The notes below the pieces were generated by a model that saw only the letters and a list, made by a program, of their open reading frames with translations, made no database searches and had not been told where the DNA came from. A stretch of DNA of 64,000 nt from an uncultured Treponema sp. (GTDB lineage: Bacteria > Spirochaetota > Spirochaetia > Treponematales > Treponemataceae). Positions 18,041 through 27,320 of the stretch are shown in pieces; positions within the stretch are counted from its first letter, which is position 1; each line of letters opens with the position of its first letter. Both the position numbers and the translations under genes were made by a program. The DNA is taken from positions 124,001 to 188,000 of the forward strand of contig NZ_CAMHSK010000001.1 of NCBI RefSeq assembly GCF_946187725.1, read 5' to 3'.

Positions 18041-18328
18041 ATGACTAGGTGTGAGATTATTGCGAATCAGTCGGTTCAAGATGAAATTATTTCGCTCATG
18101 GAAGAACATATCGAGGGCGTTCTATATACGATTATTCCAACAGTTTTTGGCCGTGGAAAGAACTCTTATAAAATGGGCGACGGAACGTGGCCAGAAACCA
18201 ATTTCGTTCTTGTGAGCTATATAGAAGATGACAAAGTTCCTGTCATGAAAGCGATTATCAAAGCCGTAAAAGAAAAATTCAGCGGCGAAGGAATAAAGCT
18301 TTTTATGGTGCCTGCGTCAGACGATTAG
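18041..18328 (+). CDS. PG0541-family transporter-associated protein
   Basis: A 95-residue protein that I recognise as the small PG0541-type family found beside RND efflux genes (MTRCEIIANQSVQDEI, the PTVFGRGKNSYKMGDG loop, FVLVSYIEDDKVPVM). Its alternating strand/helix arrangement resembles the PII-like ferredoxin fold, which hints at a regulatory role on the pump; no nucleotide-binding residues can be confirmed by eye. It is the last gene of the efflux operon, 6 bp after the permease stop with the ribosome site AAGGA. Confidence 0.8.
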   Translation: MTRCEIIANQSVQDEIISLMEEHIEGVLYTIIPTVFGRGKNSYKMGDGTWPETNFVLVSYIEDDKVPVMKAIIKAVKEKFSGEGIKLFMVPASDD

Positions 18329-18402
18329 AGTGTAATAATACAAATACAGGTCGTTATAATCCAAAAACAGATTGCCGAAAACTGACTTTTTTTCAAATAA
18401 AT

Positions 18403-18558
18403 ATGTGTATGGAAAGAGGAAATGCTTTTCAGGAAAACTATTATTTGAAGGAAAGCTATGTCATCTTCATCTGTAAGACTTCGCCGTTCAGTGAAGTCAA
18501 CCTGCCCGTCTATTCATATAGAAAACAAAACCCGCTTTCACTAGAACACTCATTCTAA
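18403..18558 (+). pseudogene. Remnant of an Rpn/PD-(D/E)XK-type transposase-like gene
   Basis: A 51-codon open stretch whose sequence YYLKESYVIFICKTSPF and NLPVYSYRKQN resembles the middle of Rpn-family (recombination-promoting nuclease) proteins, where a KxSYVIFIC strand is followed by a DPFG..LPVYTF segment. No catalytic D or E-x-K survives, and neither an N nor a C terminus is present. I read it as a decayed fragment, not a working small gene. A similar decayed C terminus lies on the other side of the large lipoprotein gene at 23.8-24.0 kb. Assignment is from memory of the family. Confidence 0.45.
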
Positions 18559-18570
18559 ATAACATATGCA

Positions 18571-18598
18571 AGGCTGTCAGAAATGGCAGCTTTTTTTA
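18571..18598 (+). terminator. Intrinsic terminator with GAAA tetraloop
   Basis: Stem GCTGTCA/TGGCAGC (7 bp with one G-U) capped by a GAAA tetraloop and followed by TTTTTTT. It ends the efflux-operon side before the large lipoprotein gene. The 459-bp gap it sits in otherwise holds only the nuclease remnant and an AT-rich leader. Confidence 0.85.
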
Positions 18599-18787
18599 TG
18601 CTTTTACACACAAAAATGTGAGTGGATGATGAAAAATCTCTAAAATTTTCAAAAATATTCGCTAACGCACAAAAATATAACAAAAATTTGTGAGTTTTTC
18701 TCGACTAATGCTTAAATGTGCATTAAAATTACCATCAAAACCTGTTGTTAACAGGGAAAATCTTCATAATAAAAAAGGAGTATTTCT

Positions 18788-21700
18788 ATGAAGAAAATTT
18801 TGGCTTTGATGGCTGGAGTTGCATTGCTCTTCACATCAACAATTTTTACTTCTTGTTCAGACAGCGATGATGATGATTCTAAATCATCTTCAACTGGCTT
18901 GATTGTCGGCTATGTTCTGGACAACAAGGGAGAGCCTGTAGAAGGTGCTACAGTTACTCTCGGAAACAAGACCACCACAACTAACAAAGGTGGTGAGTAC
19001 GAGCTCACTGGTATTACTGCCAATGATTTGAAACTGGTAAACATTGAGAATGACTATGTTTCTAAACCAACTGGTACACAGTCAACTGCTGTAACTTCAA
19101 CAGCTTACAAACTCACTGTAACAAAAGAGGGCTACCTTCCTGCACTAACAAAGGGTATCTATGTTACTCATGACCAGGTTAACCGCTCAGCTGCAGAACT
19201 TGCTGCTCTCCAGTCATTGCAGACTAACTACACTGCAATCGTTACTGCTTATGCAAATAAAGTTGCTACTACAACAAATACTACCTCAATTGCATCAACA
19301 ACTGCTGGTACTGATGCAACAGCTTTACTTACATCTACAAATTCAGCAGAAGCTATTGAAACAATCGCTAATGCACTTGCAGGTCTCAAAGACATGTATG
19401 CAGGAATGGACTATGAAACAGAATGGTTCAATGACTTTGCAGAAAGCTTCCTCATTCCTCTCGATGCAAAATTGAGCGGAAGCATTAAGCTCACAACAAG
19501 CGCAAAAGCTGGTGACAAAGATGTATTTGCTGCTACAACTTTCTTGCCGACAACATCTCCGAAAGTTAAGTTGACTGTAAAAAACGCAACTGTTGCTGGT
19601 GCAACAGCTAACGAAACTTTCGAAGCTACGGTTGATGCAGAGGGTAAATTCAGCTTTGAAAAGCTGCCATCAGGCGTTGCTCTCAAACTTGAGATTGAAG
19701 CATTTGAAGAAACAAAAGACAACAAGATTTGTCACTTCTCTTCTGAAAGCTTTGCAAATCTCCTCGAAGGAAGCACATACACAAAAGCTACTGACACTAT
19801 CAATCTTGACAGTGGTGCTTCAAATGTTCAGGCTCTTTCACTCCTGCTCTTCAACCAGACTGATAAGCTTTGGGTTGTTGAGACAAACTTGACCAAGAAC
19901 TCAAGTGCAGCTTTGCTCAACCCGAAAGATGCTATCACATTCAAATTCAGCCAGCCTGTTGAATCTGCTGAACTTTTGACAACGATTAAAGTTGGTACAG
20001 TTACTACAAATGCTAACATTCAGGATGTAACTGACAAAGCTTACACAGCTGCTTACAGCACAGACCGCACAGAAGTTACATTCACTCCTAATGACGGAAG
20101 CTGGACAGAAGCTGCTGGTGCAACTGAAACAAATGCAATCTTGAAGGTTAAGGCTGCTGACAACACAACTTCTCTTCTTGAATCTAAGTTCCCAGTCTGC
20201 CTCGACTCAAAGATTTGGGTTTCTATCACTGAGTCTACAAAAGACGAACCTCTTGCAGGACTTACAAGCCCGGTTGTTCTTACATTCTCTAAGGCAATGA
20301 AGAGTGCTTCTGTAAAAGCTGGCGAAACAAACAATCCAGTCACATTGAGCTGGAACACAGAAAAGACTCAGCTCACAGTAACTCCAACAACATACTGGAA
20401 CAAAGATGGTACTACTTACGGTGAACTTACATTCGCTGTAGACACAGCTCTTTCAGAAGACGGATGCTCTACAGTTAAATACTGGAAGTTGAACAGCGAC
20501 AACGGAAGTACAGGCGGATGGACAGGTCTCAAAGTATTCTTCAACAATAAGATTTATGTTTCTATCACAGAATCTGCTGAAGACAACACTCTCCTTGGAC
20601 TTACAAGCCCGGTTGTTCTCACATTCTCTAAGGCTGTTAAGAATGCAGTCGTAACAGCAAAATGTAACGGCACTGCTTTGACAAATGCTTACACACAGAG
20701 CTGGAACGAAGGCAAAACACAGCTTACACTTACACCAAAAACATTCTGGGACAAAGTTTCTAAGGATAATGGTGAAGTTGATTTCACTGTAACTGCTACT
20801 GCAGAAGACGGAAGCAATACAGTTACATATTGGAAAGCTAACAGTGCTGCCACAGGTCTTAAAGCATTCTTCGACACAAAAATCGATGTAACTCTTGCTA
20901 AGGTAAGTGACAAAGCATTTACTTTGACATTCTCTAAGGCAATTGCTGACCTTACAGCTGATGAGCTTAAAGCTGCTGTTTCAATCAAATATGCTGCTGT
21001 TAAAGCTGATGCTGAAAATAGTAATGCTGCCGTAACAGACTTTGTTACTGCATTTGATTCTGATAACAAAGTTCTTACAATCACTGCAAAGAACGATGAA
21101 TTTGAAAATGCAGGATATTATGCAGTTACATTGACAAATGCAGTTGTCGGTAAAACTGGTGAAGTAAATCTCCAGAAATTCGGCACAAAAACTGCTGATA
21201 CTCGCACTTACACAACTGACTTTACTCTCGGTTCAGAGTTCAAAGATACTGAAGTAACAATCGTTGATTCACTTCCTGCTGGAGCTTTGGCATCACGCGC
21301 TGTTTATGCAGACGCTTCAAAATATGTCAAACTCTCATTCTCAAAGAATGTTGCAAAATCAGCTCTTACAATTGGAGGTAAATCTGTTACAAACTACATT
21401 CTTGGAAAAGATGTTTACCTCCCGCTTGCTACAAGTGATGATGACACAGATGTTAAACTCAATGGTACAGTAACAGCAGTAACAGGTCAGACTGTAACAA
21501 AGACTGATTATGTTACTGGATACAAAGTATCAAAAGTTACCTACAAGATGATGGAATCAAGCCTCTACACACAGAAGGCTTCTATCGCTGGTGGTACAAA
21601 CGACGCTACAGTCACAAAGATTAAGCCTACAGACAGCATCACATTCACATTCGATCAGGATGTAACTGCTGCTACATGGACAGCTGAGCTTTATGACAAA

Positions 21701-23200
21701 GACAATGTTGGAAAGAAAAATCTTGATCAGACTTTGTACAAAGTAACTGCAACAGCAGCCGCTAAGGTTGTAACAGTAGCTTTGGCAGAAGGCAGCAAGG
21801 CTCTTGTAAACGGTGAGACATATTACCTCTCACTCAAGGCTGTTAAGAAAGTTGGTGATGAATCAATCGTTCTCTACGATTCAAACGCATCAAGTAATTA
21901 CGGTTACATTGCAGGCAGCACAGATACTACACTTGATTCTAAGATTATCAACACAACAGTAGTTACAGGAAAGAAATACATCGAGGTTAATACAGAAGCA
22001 GCTGATGCTAAGTATGAGAACCTCTATGTTGTAAAAGCTGGCAAGAATTCTTCAACAACAGCATTTGAGGATTTCGCTAAGTCTAACACAAGTGCAATCG
22101 TTCTTGAGTTCAGCGAAGATATCACAGGATTTACAGGTGTTCTTGCAAACACTGCAGTTGATGCAGGTAAAACAGCAGACGATGTAGTTAATACAAGCAA
22201 ATATGCTTCTACTTATACTGCTGCAGGAAAAGTTCTCACAATTACACCAACATTCGCATTCCCAAGTGGAAGCACGGTTTATCCAATCGTCTTCAATGCT
22301 GAAGGTAAAGTTGTTAAGCTCGTAGATGTTGCTGGTTCTGCTTTCATTGATGATACAAACAAATTTATTTCAAGAAAGTTCACTGAGTCTGCTGATATTG
22401 ACAAAGTAATTGCTGGAACTGCTGCTGCAGCAACAAAAGCACTTGCTTTGACACAGATTGACGGAACTAAAAAAACTGCTAACAAACAGGAAATCACATT
22501 CAAATTCTCTGCAAACATCTCTGAGACTGCAGAATCTTATGGAACTTATAAATTGTACCGCAAGGTAACAAGTGCAGTTCCTTCTGCAGACAAGTGGGAA
22601 TTGGCTGGAACTTATAATGTAGGTGGTTCTGGCACTGATACTACTGCCCTTAAATATGTCAAGAGTGATAAAGCAGGAACGGTAAATGCTGTTAATGGAG
22701 ATTTCACAATTCTTAAGAAGACTCCATGTATTACTGTTAAAGCAACAGAGAAAGAGTTTGATTATGCTAAAACATCATCGTACAGACTTGTTCAGACTAT
22801 TGATAATGTAGACATCTACTCTGCAATAGTTACTGTTGAGGATAATACTGTAATCTTTGGAGACGTAAATAAAACTCTCATCACAGTACCTACTGACTAC
22901 ACAGCTGAAAGTACACTTTGTACTGATGATAAAGAAATCACAATTCAAATGTCTGCATATTTGAAAGAAGAAATTGCAACTCCTACATTAACTCTATCAA
23001 CTGCAAATGGTCGTCCTACTTCTTTCAGCGAGAACTATTATAATAAAGCTGGAAAAGTTACTGTTTCAGTTGGTGAAGATCGTAGAACTGTTATTCTTAA
23101 AATCAAAGCTAATACAACAGCTTGTAAGGGTGACAAGATTATTATTTCTGCAACAGATATTCAGGGGGCTACAGGCGAAACCACTATTGTACTTGAATAG
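18788..23200 (+). CDS. Giant surface lipoprotein with repeated bacterial Ig-like domains
   Basis: 1470 residues. Lipoprotein signal MKKILALMAGVALLF with lipobox FTSC, then an Asp/Ser-rich spacer. Residues about 37-70 (GYVLDNKGEPVEGATVTLG) match a carboxypeptidase-regulatory-like beta sandwich. After that come many modules ending in strands such as VTFTPNDGSW, LTFSKAMK, FKFSQPVE and LEFSEDITG, the look of Big_5-type Ig-like repeats. Two modules near residues 475 and 588 are close copies about 112 residues apart (VSITES ... GLTSPVVLTFSKA). Probably a surface adhesin or scaffold. Codons are strikingly restricted (ACA, GCT, CTT dominate), unlike the neighbours. Ribosome site AAAAAGGAG; flanked by gene remnants on both sides. 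Confidence 0.85.
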   Translation: MKKILALMAGVALLFTSTIFTSCSDSDDDDSKSSSTGLIVGYVLDNKGEPVEGATVTLGNKTTTTNKGGEYELTGITANDLKLVNIENDYVSKPTGTQSTAVTSTAYKLTVTKEGYLPALTKGIYVTHDQVNRSAAELAALQSLQTNYTAIVTAYANKVATTTNTTSIASTTAGTDATALLTSTNSAEAIETIANALAGLKDMYAGMDYETEWFNDFAESFLIPLDAKLSGSIKLTTSAKAGDKDVFAATTFLPTTSPKVKLTVKNATVAGATANETFEATVDAEGKFSFEKLPSGVALKLEIEAFEETKDNKICHFSSESFANLLEGSTYTKATDTINLDSGASNVQALSLLLFNQTDKLWVVETNLTKNSSAALLNPKDAITFKFSQPVESAELLTTIKVGTVTTNANIQDVTDKAYTAAYSTDRTEVTFTPNDGSWTEAAGATETNAILKVKAADNTTSLLESKFPVCLDSKIWVSITESTKDEPLAGLTSPVVLTFSKAMKSASVKAGETNNPVTLSWNTEKTQLTVTPTTYWNKDGTTYGELTFAVDTALSEDGCSTVKYWKLNSDNGSTGGWTGLKVFFNNKIYVSITESAEDNTLLGLTSPVVLTFSKAVKNAVVTAKCNGTALTNAYTQSWNEGKTQLTLTPKTFWDKVSKDNGEVDFTVTATAEDGSNTVTYWKANSAATGLKAFFDTKIDVTLAKVSDKAFTLTFSKAIADLTADELKAAVSIKYAAVKADAENSNAAVTDFVTAFDSDNKVLTITAKNDEFENAGYYAVTLTNAVVGKTGEVNLQKFGTKTADTRTYTTDFTLGSEFKDTEVTIVDSLPAGALASRAVYADASKYVKLSFSKNVAKSALTIGGKSVTNYILGKDVYLPLATSDDDTDVKLNGTVTAVTGQTVTKTDYVTGYKVSKVTYKMMESSLYTQKASIAGGTNDATVTKIKPTDSITFTFDQDVTAATWTAELYDKDNVGKKNLDQTLYKVTATAAAKVVTVALAEGSKALVNGETYYLSLKAVKKVGDESIVLYDSNASSNYGYIAGSTDTTLDSKIINTTVVTGKKYIEVNTEAADAKYENLYVVKAGKNSSTTAFEDFAKSNTSAIVLEFSEDITGFTGVLANTAVDAGKTADDVVNTSKYASTYTAAGKVLTITPTFAFPSGSTVYPIVFNAEGKVVKLVDVAGSAFIDDTNKFISRKFTESADIDKVIAGTAAAATKALALTQIDGTKKTANKQEITFKFSANISETAESYGTYKLYRKVTSAVPSADKWELAGTYNVGGSGTDTTALKYVKSDKAGTVNAVNGDFTILKKTPCITVKATEKEFDYAKTSSYRLVQTIDNVDIYSAIVTVEDNTVIFGDVNKTLITVPTDYTAESTLCTDDKEITIQMSAYLKEEIATPTLTLSTANGRPTSFSENYYNKAGKVTVSVGEDRRTVILKIKANTTACKGDKIIISATDIQGATGETTIVLE

Positions 23201-23221
23201 TTCAATGTAATTCGCAATCCT

Positions 23222-23248
23222 ACACTTCACGGTTTTCCCGTGGAGTGT
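23222..23248. terminator. Hairpin after the giant lipoprotein gene
   Basis: An 11-bp stem (ACACTTCACGG with CCGTGGAGTGT, one G-U) and a 5-nt loop, 20 bp after the stop codon. There is no T-run, so it may protect the 3' end or act together with the next hairpin. Confidence 0.5.
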
Positions 23249-23265
23249 GTGTAACCACTAATAAG

Positions 23266-23305
23266 ACAAAGGGCTGTCCTCGCTTGGGGGCAGTCCTTTG
23301 TTTTA
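23266..23305 (+). terminator. Probable intrinsic terminator
   Basis: A long stem with ACAAAGGGCTG pairing to CAGTCCTTTGT (one G-U) and extra inner G-C pairs, followed by TTTT. It is the likely main terminator of the lipoprotein gene. Confidence 0.7.
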
Positions 23306-23356
23306 ACACGCAAATACTTTAAGAAAAAGCGATTTGTTCTTTCTTGGATGAGTTGT

Positions 23357-23763
23357 ATGGCGGAATATGAAAAAGAATTTGAAGCATTTTTAAATAAAAA
23401 TAATATTGAATACAAAATTCCTACAAAAACTGAATATTTTATTGCAAGATGTGCTACCTTCAAAATTACATATTTTGCAGTTTAATGATGGATTTTGGAT
23501 TCCAGAAATTTATAATGATGAACTGATTTTGTCTGATGCAGAAAAAATTAAAAAATCTCTCGAGAAACAATTTTCAGAAATAATAGATTTATCTGCTTTA
23601 TCTTGAAAATTCTCCTACAGATGATTCCGCACGTGCAAAATCGCTTATGAAGTTTGGCTGGGAAGATGAAACAAAACTAAAAGAATGTTTGTTAAACAGG
23701 TTGAAGGATAAAGATTTGATTCGATGTGTACCAGCACTTAATAGGATGAAAATTCCTCGTTAA
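23357..23763 (+). pseudogene. Frameshifted gene for a small uncharacterised protein
   Basis: Three open pieces in different frames read as one broken gene. Frame 1 starts at ATG 23357 (MAEYEKEFEAFLNKNNIEYK) and stops at 23485. A second frame continues coherently from about 23440 (LPSKLHILQFNDGFWIPEIY) to a stop at 23606. A third frame resumes with YLENSPTDDSARAKSLMKFG and ends with TAA at 23763. The intact protein would have about 130-135 residues, with acidic/basic alternation typical of a soluble cytoplasmic protein. Family unknown. The pieces keep coding-like composition, so the loss is probably recent, or a sequencing error in one of the two junctions remains possible. Confidence 0.55.
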
Positions 23764-24011
23764 ATGAAACCAAGACGAACACAAGAGCACAATGAAGCCG
23801 TTTGGATTCGCCTTGTGCACGCCTTTCCGCGAGACCAGCTGCATGCATGACCACGGGCTTCACCTTTGTTGAAGGCATACTTTTCGCGGGAGATGCAGTC
23901 GTGGACGAATTTTTCGTAGCCGAACTGGTTTTCCCATTCCTGCTGCTTGCGGCTCATTTTGCCTAAAAGGGAGCGTGCCATGACAATTTCCTCCTGCTTC
24001 GCTGCCGTCTT
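23760..24011 (-). pseudogene. Decayed C terminus of an Rpn/PD-(D/E)XK-type gene
   Basis: Minus-strand fragment preceded by an in-frame TAG. It reads KMSRKQQEWENQFGYEKF then SREKYAFNKGEARGHA; in the next frame the reading continues as AAGLAERRAQGESKR. The GEARG..AGLAE.RAQGE pattern is the repetitive KGxxxGxxEGxxxG tail common at the C terminus of Rpn-family and related proteins. A frameshift at about 23840-23850 and the missing N terminus show it is dead. It lies back-to-back with the frameshifted plus-strand gene, and with the fragment at 18.4 kb it brackets the giant lipoprotein gene. Confidence 0.45.
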
Positions 24012-24014
24012 CAA

Positions 24015-24236
24015 GCTTGCAGTGGATGTCTAGTCGGGGGAATTTACAGGCGGTGCAGCCTTGTAGCACAGCTTCCCCGACAGTGCGTGCTATGTCTGGG
24101 CTGACGGGAAATGCCGCTCCGCTATGGAGCCCCGAAGTTGCGCAGCGACCTTTGGGAGTGGAGCAATGAGCGTGAGCGAAGGGCGGAACAGCGGCAGTGA
24201 GTTGATTTGCGTAGGATTTTAAAAATCAGTATAATA
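24015..24236. other. Non-coding stretch with several short foldbacks
   Basis: No gene is seen here. GTCGGGGGAA pairs with TTCCCCGAC across about 30 nt, GCTCCGCTATGGAGC is a 5-bp hairpin, and a GC-richer run with repeated GAGCG/GAGTGGAGC words follows. By eye it is richer in G and C than the flanks. It may be the wreck of a repeat or mobile element; a transcribed RNA cannot be excluded. The last 20 bp hold a TATAAT box serving glnN. Confidence 0.35.
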
Positions 24237-24256
24237 TAGGGAAATAGGAGAATTTA

Positions 24257-26341
24257 ATGACCGTACCTGAAATGTTTGGAAGCATGGTTTTTAATGACGA
24301 TGTGATGAAGGCGCGTCTGCCAAAGGATACATATAAATCGCTTAAAAAAACGATTCAGCAGGGCTCGCCGCTCGAACTTGATGTTGCGAATGTGGTTGCC
24401 AATGCCATGAAGGATTGGGCGATTGAAAAGGGTGCGACTCACTTTACGCATTGGTTCCAGCCGCTCACTGGTGTTACTGCCGAAAAGCATGACAGTTTTA
24501 TTTCGCCGAATGGTGCTGGTGTCATCATGGAATTTTCCGGCAAAGAGCTTGTAAAAGGCGAGGTCGATGGTTCTTCTTTCCCTTCCGGCGGCATCCGAGC
24601 TACTTTTGAGGCTCGCGGCTATACAGCATGGGACCCGACTTCTTATGCTTTCATTAAGGACGGTTCTCTTTACATTCCAACAGCTTTCTGTTCTTACACT
24701 GGCGAGTCGCTCGACAAAAAAACTCCGCTTTTGCGTTCAATGGAAGCCTTGAACAAACAGGCTTTGCGAATCCTGCGTCTTTTTGGAAACACTTCGGCCA
24801 AGCGCGTTATTACGACAGTTGGTCCTGAACAGGAATATTTTTTAATCGACAAAAAACTTTGGGAACAGCGAAAAGACCTGATTTTTACCGGCCGCACTCT
24901 CTTTGGTGCAATGCCGCCAAAAGGTCAGGAAATGGACGATCATTATTACGGTTCAATCAAGCCTCGAATCGCTGAATTTATGGCTGATTTGGACAATGAA
25001 CTTTGGAAGCTCGGAATTTTGAGCAAGACCAAGCACAATGAGGTCGCTCCTGCACAGCACGAAATGGCTCCGATTTTTACAACGACGAACCTTAGTGCTG
25101 ACCAGAATCAGCTCACGATGGAACTGATGAAGCAGGTTGCCTTGAAGCACGGTTTGTATTGTCTTCTTGCAGAAAAGCCTTTTGCGGGCGTAAACGGTTC
25201 TGGCAAGCATAATAACTGGTCTATGAGCACGGATGATGGCTTTAATCTTCTTGAGCCTGGTGAAACTCCGCGCGAAAATGCACAGTTTCTTCTTATTTTA
25301 ACGGCAATTATTCAGGCTGTAGACAAGCATCAAGATTTGCTTCGTGACAGTGTTGCTTCTGCAGGCAATGACCATCGTCTTGGTGCGAATGAAGCTCCAC
25401 CGGCAATCATTTCAGTGTTTATCGGCGATGAACTTCAGGCAGTTTTGGATTCAATCGAAAACGGTTCTCCTTACAGTCAGAAAACAAAAGAAAAAATGCA
25501 GATTGGTGTTTCTGTTCTCCCGGCGATTCCAAAAGACACGACTGACCGAAACCGCACTTCGCCTTTTGCATTTACCGGAAACAAATTTGAATTCCGTTCG
25601 CTCGGTTCTTCTCTTTCAATTTCTGGCCCAAATGTTGTTTTGAACACGATTGTTGCCGAGGCACTTGACGAATTTGCCACAAGGCTCGAAAAATCGCATG
25701 ATTTGAATTCGGACTTGCAGGATTTGATAAAAGAAAAAATTATCGAGCATAAAAAAATCATTTTCAACGGCAACGGATACGATGACGAATGGGTCAAGGA
25801 GGCAGAAAAGCGCGGTCTTCTGAACCTCAAAACGCTCCCAGACGCAATGGAACGCTATCTCGATGCCAAGAATGTGGAAATGTTCGGAAAATACGGCGTT
25901 TACAGCGAAAGCGAGATGAAGAGTCATCACGAAGTCAAGCTCGAAAAATACTCAAAAGTCCTCAACATCGAAGTAAACACGATGCTCGACATGATTTACA
26001 AGGACATTTTACCCGCAAGTTATTCTTATATGAATGATGTTGCAGAAAGTGCCGTAAAAGTTGCGGCAATCGTTCCGGGGGCAAAATGCAGTGCGCAGTC
26101 AAATCTCCTCAAAAAAATCACTGCGCTTGCGGACAAACTTGATTCTGAGGCACAAAAACTTGCCAAGCTGCACGAAGAGGCATGTTCAATCGCTGATGTG
26201 AGCGCACAGGCCAGATTCTATGTTGACAAGGTGATTCCGCAGATGGAAGCAAGCCGCCGTGTCGCCGATGAGATAGAGCCGGTTCTTGGCGAAAAATACA
26301 AGCCGTATCCTTCATACATCGACTTGTTATTCAGGGTTTAG
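24257..26341 (+). CDS. glnN: Glutamine synthetase type III
   Basis: ATP-dependent ligation of ammonia to glutamate, the entry point of nitrogen assimilation. 694 residues, the length of the type III (GlnN) family rather than the ~450 of type I. Recognisable segments: the N-terminal [12 protein letters not shown], catalytic-domain motifs [23 protein letters not shown] (metal-binding Glu), [15 protein letters not shown] (the NEVAPAQHE block), [17 protein letters not shown] (ATP/metal site) and [21 protein letters not shown] at about 24230 and ribosome site AGGAG give a short conventional leader. No type I gene or regulator is adjacent. Era follows after 23 bp. Confidence 0.96.
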   Translation: MTVPEMFGSMVFNDDVMKARLPKDTYKSLKKTIQQGSPLELDVANVVANAMKDWAIEKGATHFTHWFQPLTGVTAEKHDSFISPNGAGVIMEFSGKELVKGEVDGSSFPSGGIRATFEARGYTAWDPTSYAFIKDGSLYIPTAFCSYTGESLDKKTPLLRSMEALNKQALRILRLFGNTSAKRVITTVGPEQEYFLIDKKLWEQRKDLIFTGRTLFGAMPPKGQEMDDHYYGSIKPRIAEFMADLDNELWKLGILSKTKHNEVAPAQHEMAPIFTTTNLSADQNQLTMELMKQVALKHGLYCLLAEKPFAGVNGSGKHNNWSMSTDDGFNLLEPGETPRENAQFLLILTAIIQAVDKHQDLLRDSVASAGNDHRLGANEAPPAIISVFIGDELQAVLDSIENGSPYSQKTKEKMQIGVSVLPAIPKDTTDRNRTSPFAFTGNKFEFRSLGSSLSISGPNVVLNTIVAEALDEFATRLEKSHDLNSDLQDLIKEKIIEHKKIIFNGNGYDDEWVKEAEKRGLLNLKTLPDAMERYLDAKNVEMFGKYGVYSESEMKSHHEVKLEKYSKVLNIEVNTMLDMIYKDILPASYSYMNDVAESAVKVAAIVPGAKCSAQSNLLKKITALADKLDSEAQKLAKLHEEACSIADVSAQARFYVDKVIPQMEASRRVADEIEPVLGEKYKPYPSYIDLLFRV

Positions 26342-26364
26342 TTTAAAACAAAAAGGTGAACTGT

Positions 26365-27288
26365 ATGCAAAATGAAAACATCGAATCTGAGAACCCGCCG
26401 GTTGGGCCCAAAACCGCTCTTGTCACAATAATCGGCCGCCCTTCTGCTGGAAAATCTACTTTTTTGAATACTGCGGCGGGTGAGCCTGTCTCTATCGTCA
26501 GTGCAGTGCCTCAGACTACGCGAAATGCAATCCGCGGAATCGTGAACACTTCTTTTGGTCAGCTGGTTTTTGTTGATACGCCGGGTTATCACGATTCGGA
26601 AAAAAAGATGAATCTCCGTATGCGTCAAATCGTTGCGGATCAGCTCAATGACTCGGATTTGATTCTTTACATAATCGATGCCACGCGAAGTTGTGCCGAA
26701 GAAGAGAGGCTTATCACTCAACTGCTTGAATCTCATCAGGATAAAATCGTAATCGCACTCAACAAAATCGATGCTCCTGTGACAAAACTTGAGCATGTTC
26801 AGAAATTCATCAAGGCTCATCTTCCGAATGTGGGCGAGAACCGAATCCTTCAAATTTCTGCAAAAAATGATGTCGGAATCAACGAGGTTTTGAAAGCTCT
26901 TTATGACATGGCAGAAGAAGGGCCGCACCTTTATTCCGAAGAATTTTACACAGACCAGGAAATTGATTTCAGAATTGCGGAAGTCATTCGTGAACAGGCA
27001 ATCAACCGTCTCGATGAAGAAGTTCCTCACGCGGTTTATGTTCAGATTGCTGATTTGGAAAGGCGTGGACCTTCAAAAATGTGGTGCCGTGCGTTCTTAT
27101 GCGTCGAAAAAGAGAGTCAGAAAGGAATCGTAATCGGCAAAGGCGCGCAGATGATAAAAACTATCCGTCTCGAAAGCATAAATGCACTCAAAGAAATTTT
27201 CGATTTCAAAATTGATTTGGATTTGCAGGTCAGAGTCGATAAAAACTGGCGGCAGCGTGATGCAACTCTGAACAAACTTTTGAAGTAG
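26365..27288 (+). CDS. era: GTPase Era
   Basis: Ribosome-assembly GTPase acting on the 3' end of 16S rRNA and the 30S subunit. GTPase motifs: GRPSAGKST (G1), QTTRNAIRG (G2), DTPGYH (G3), NKID (G4) and SAKND (G5). The C-terminal KH domain contains VIGKGAQMIKTIRLES, with the expected GxxG loop. 307 residues from ATG 26365, chosen because AAAAAGG sits 8 nt upstream; an in-frame GTG at 26356 lies within that ribosome site. It probably shares a transcript with glnN. Confidence 0.95.
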   Translation: MQNENIESENPPVGPKTALVTIIGRPSAGKSTFLNTAAGEPVSIVSAVPQTTRNAIRGIVNTSFGQLVFVDTPGYHDSEKKMNLRMRQIVADQLNDSDLILYIIDATRSCAEEERLITQLLESHQDKIVIALNKIDAPVTKLEHVQKFIKAHLPNVGENRILQISAKNDVGINEVLKALYDMAEEGPHLYSEEFYTDQEIDFRIAEVIREQAINRLDEEVPHAVYVQIADLERRGPSKMWCRAFLCVEKESQKGIVIGKGAQMIKTIRLESINALKEIFDFKIDLDLQVRVDKNWRQRDATLNKLLK

Positions 27289-27320
27289 ACTTTTCGCTTT
27301 TTCTCTTGTACTATTTCCTT

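Noticed and set aside
18559-18787. Possible small RNA ending at the GAAA-loop terminator
   Set aside because: The terminator is good, but no independent promoter was found; it more simply ends the efflux transcript.
19161-21084. Several open frames opposite or within the giant lipoprotein gene
   Set aside because: Shadows of a gene with highly repetitive codons; composition biased to Leu/Ser and no start signals.
24140-24256. Possible riboswitch or glutamine-type regulatory RNA ahead of glnN
   Set aside because: No conserved core of a known motif is visible, and the TATAAT lies only about 25 bp before the start, so the leader is too short.
23200-24256. tRNA or rRNA genes in the longer gaps
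   Set aside because: No cloverleaf with TTCGA-type T loop or rRNA-like sequence was found here or in the other gaps.
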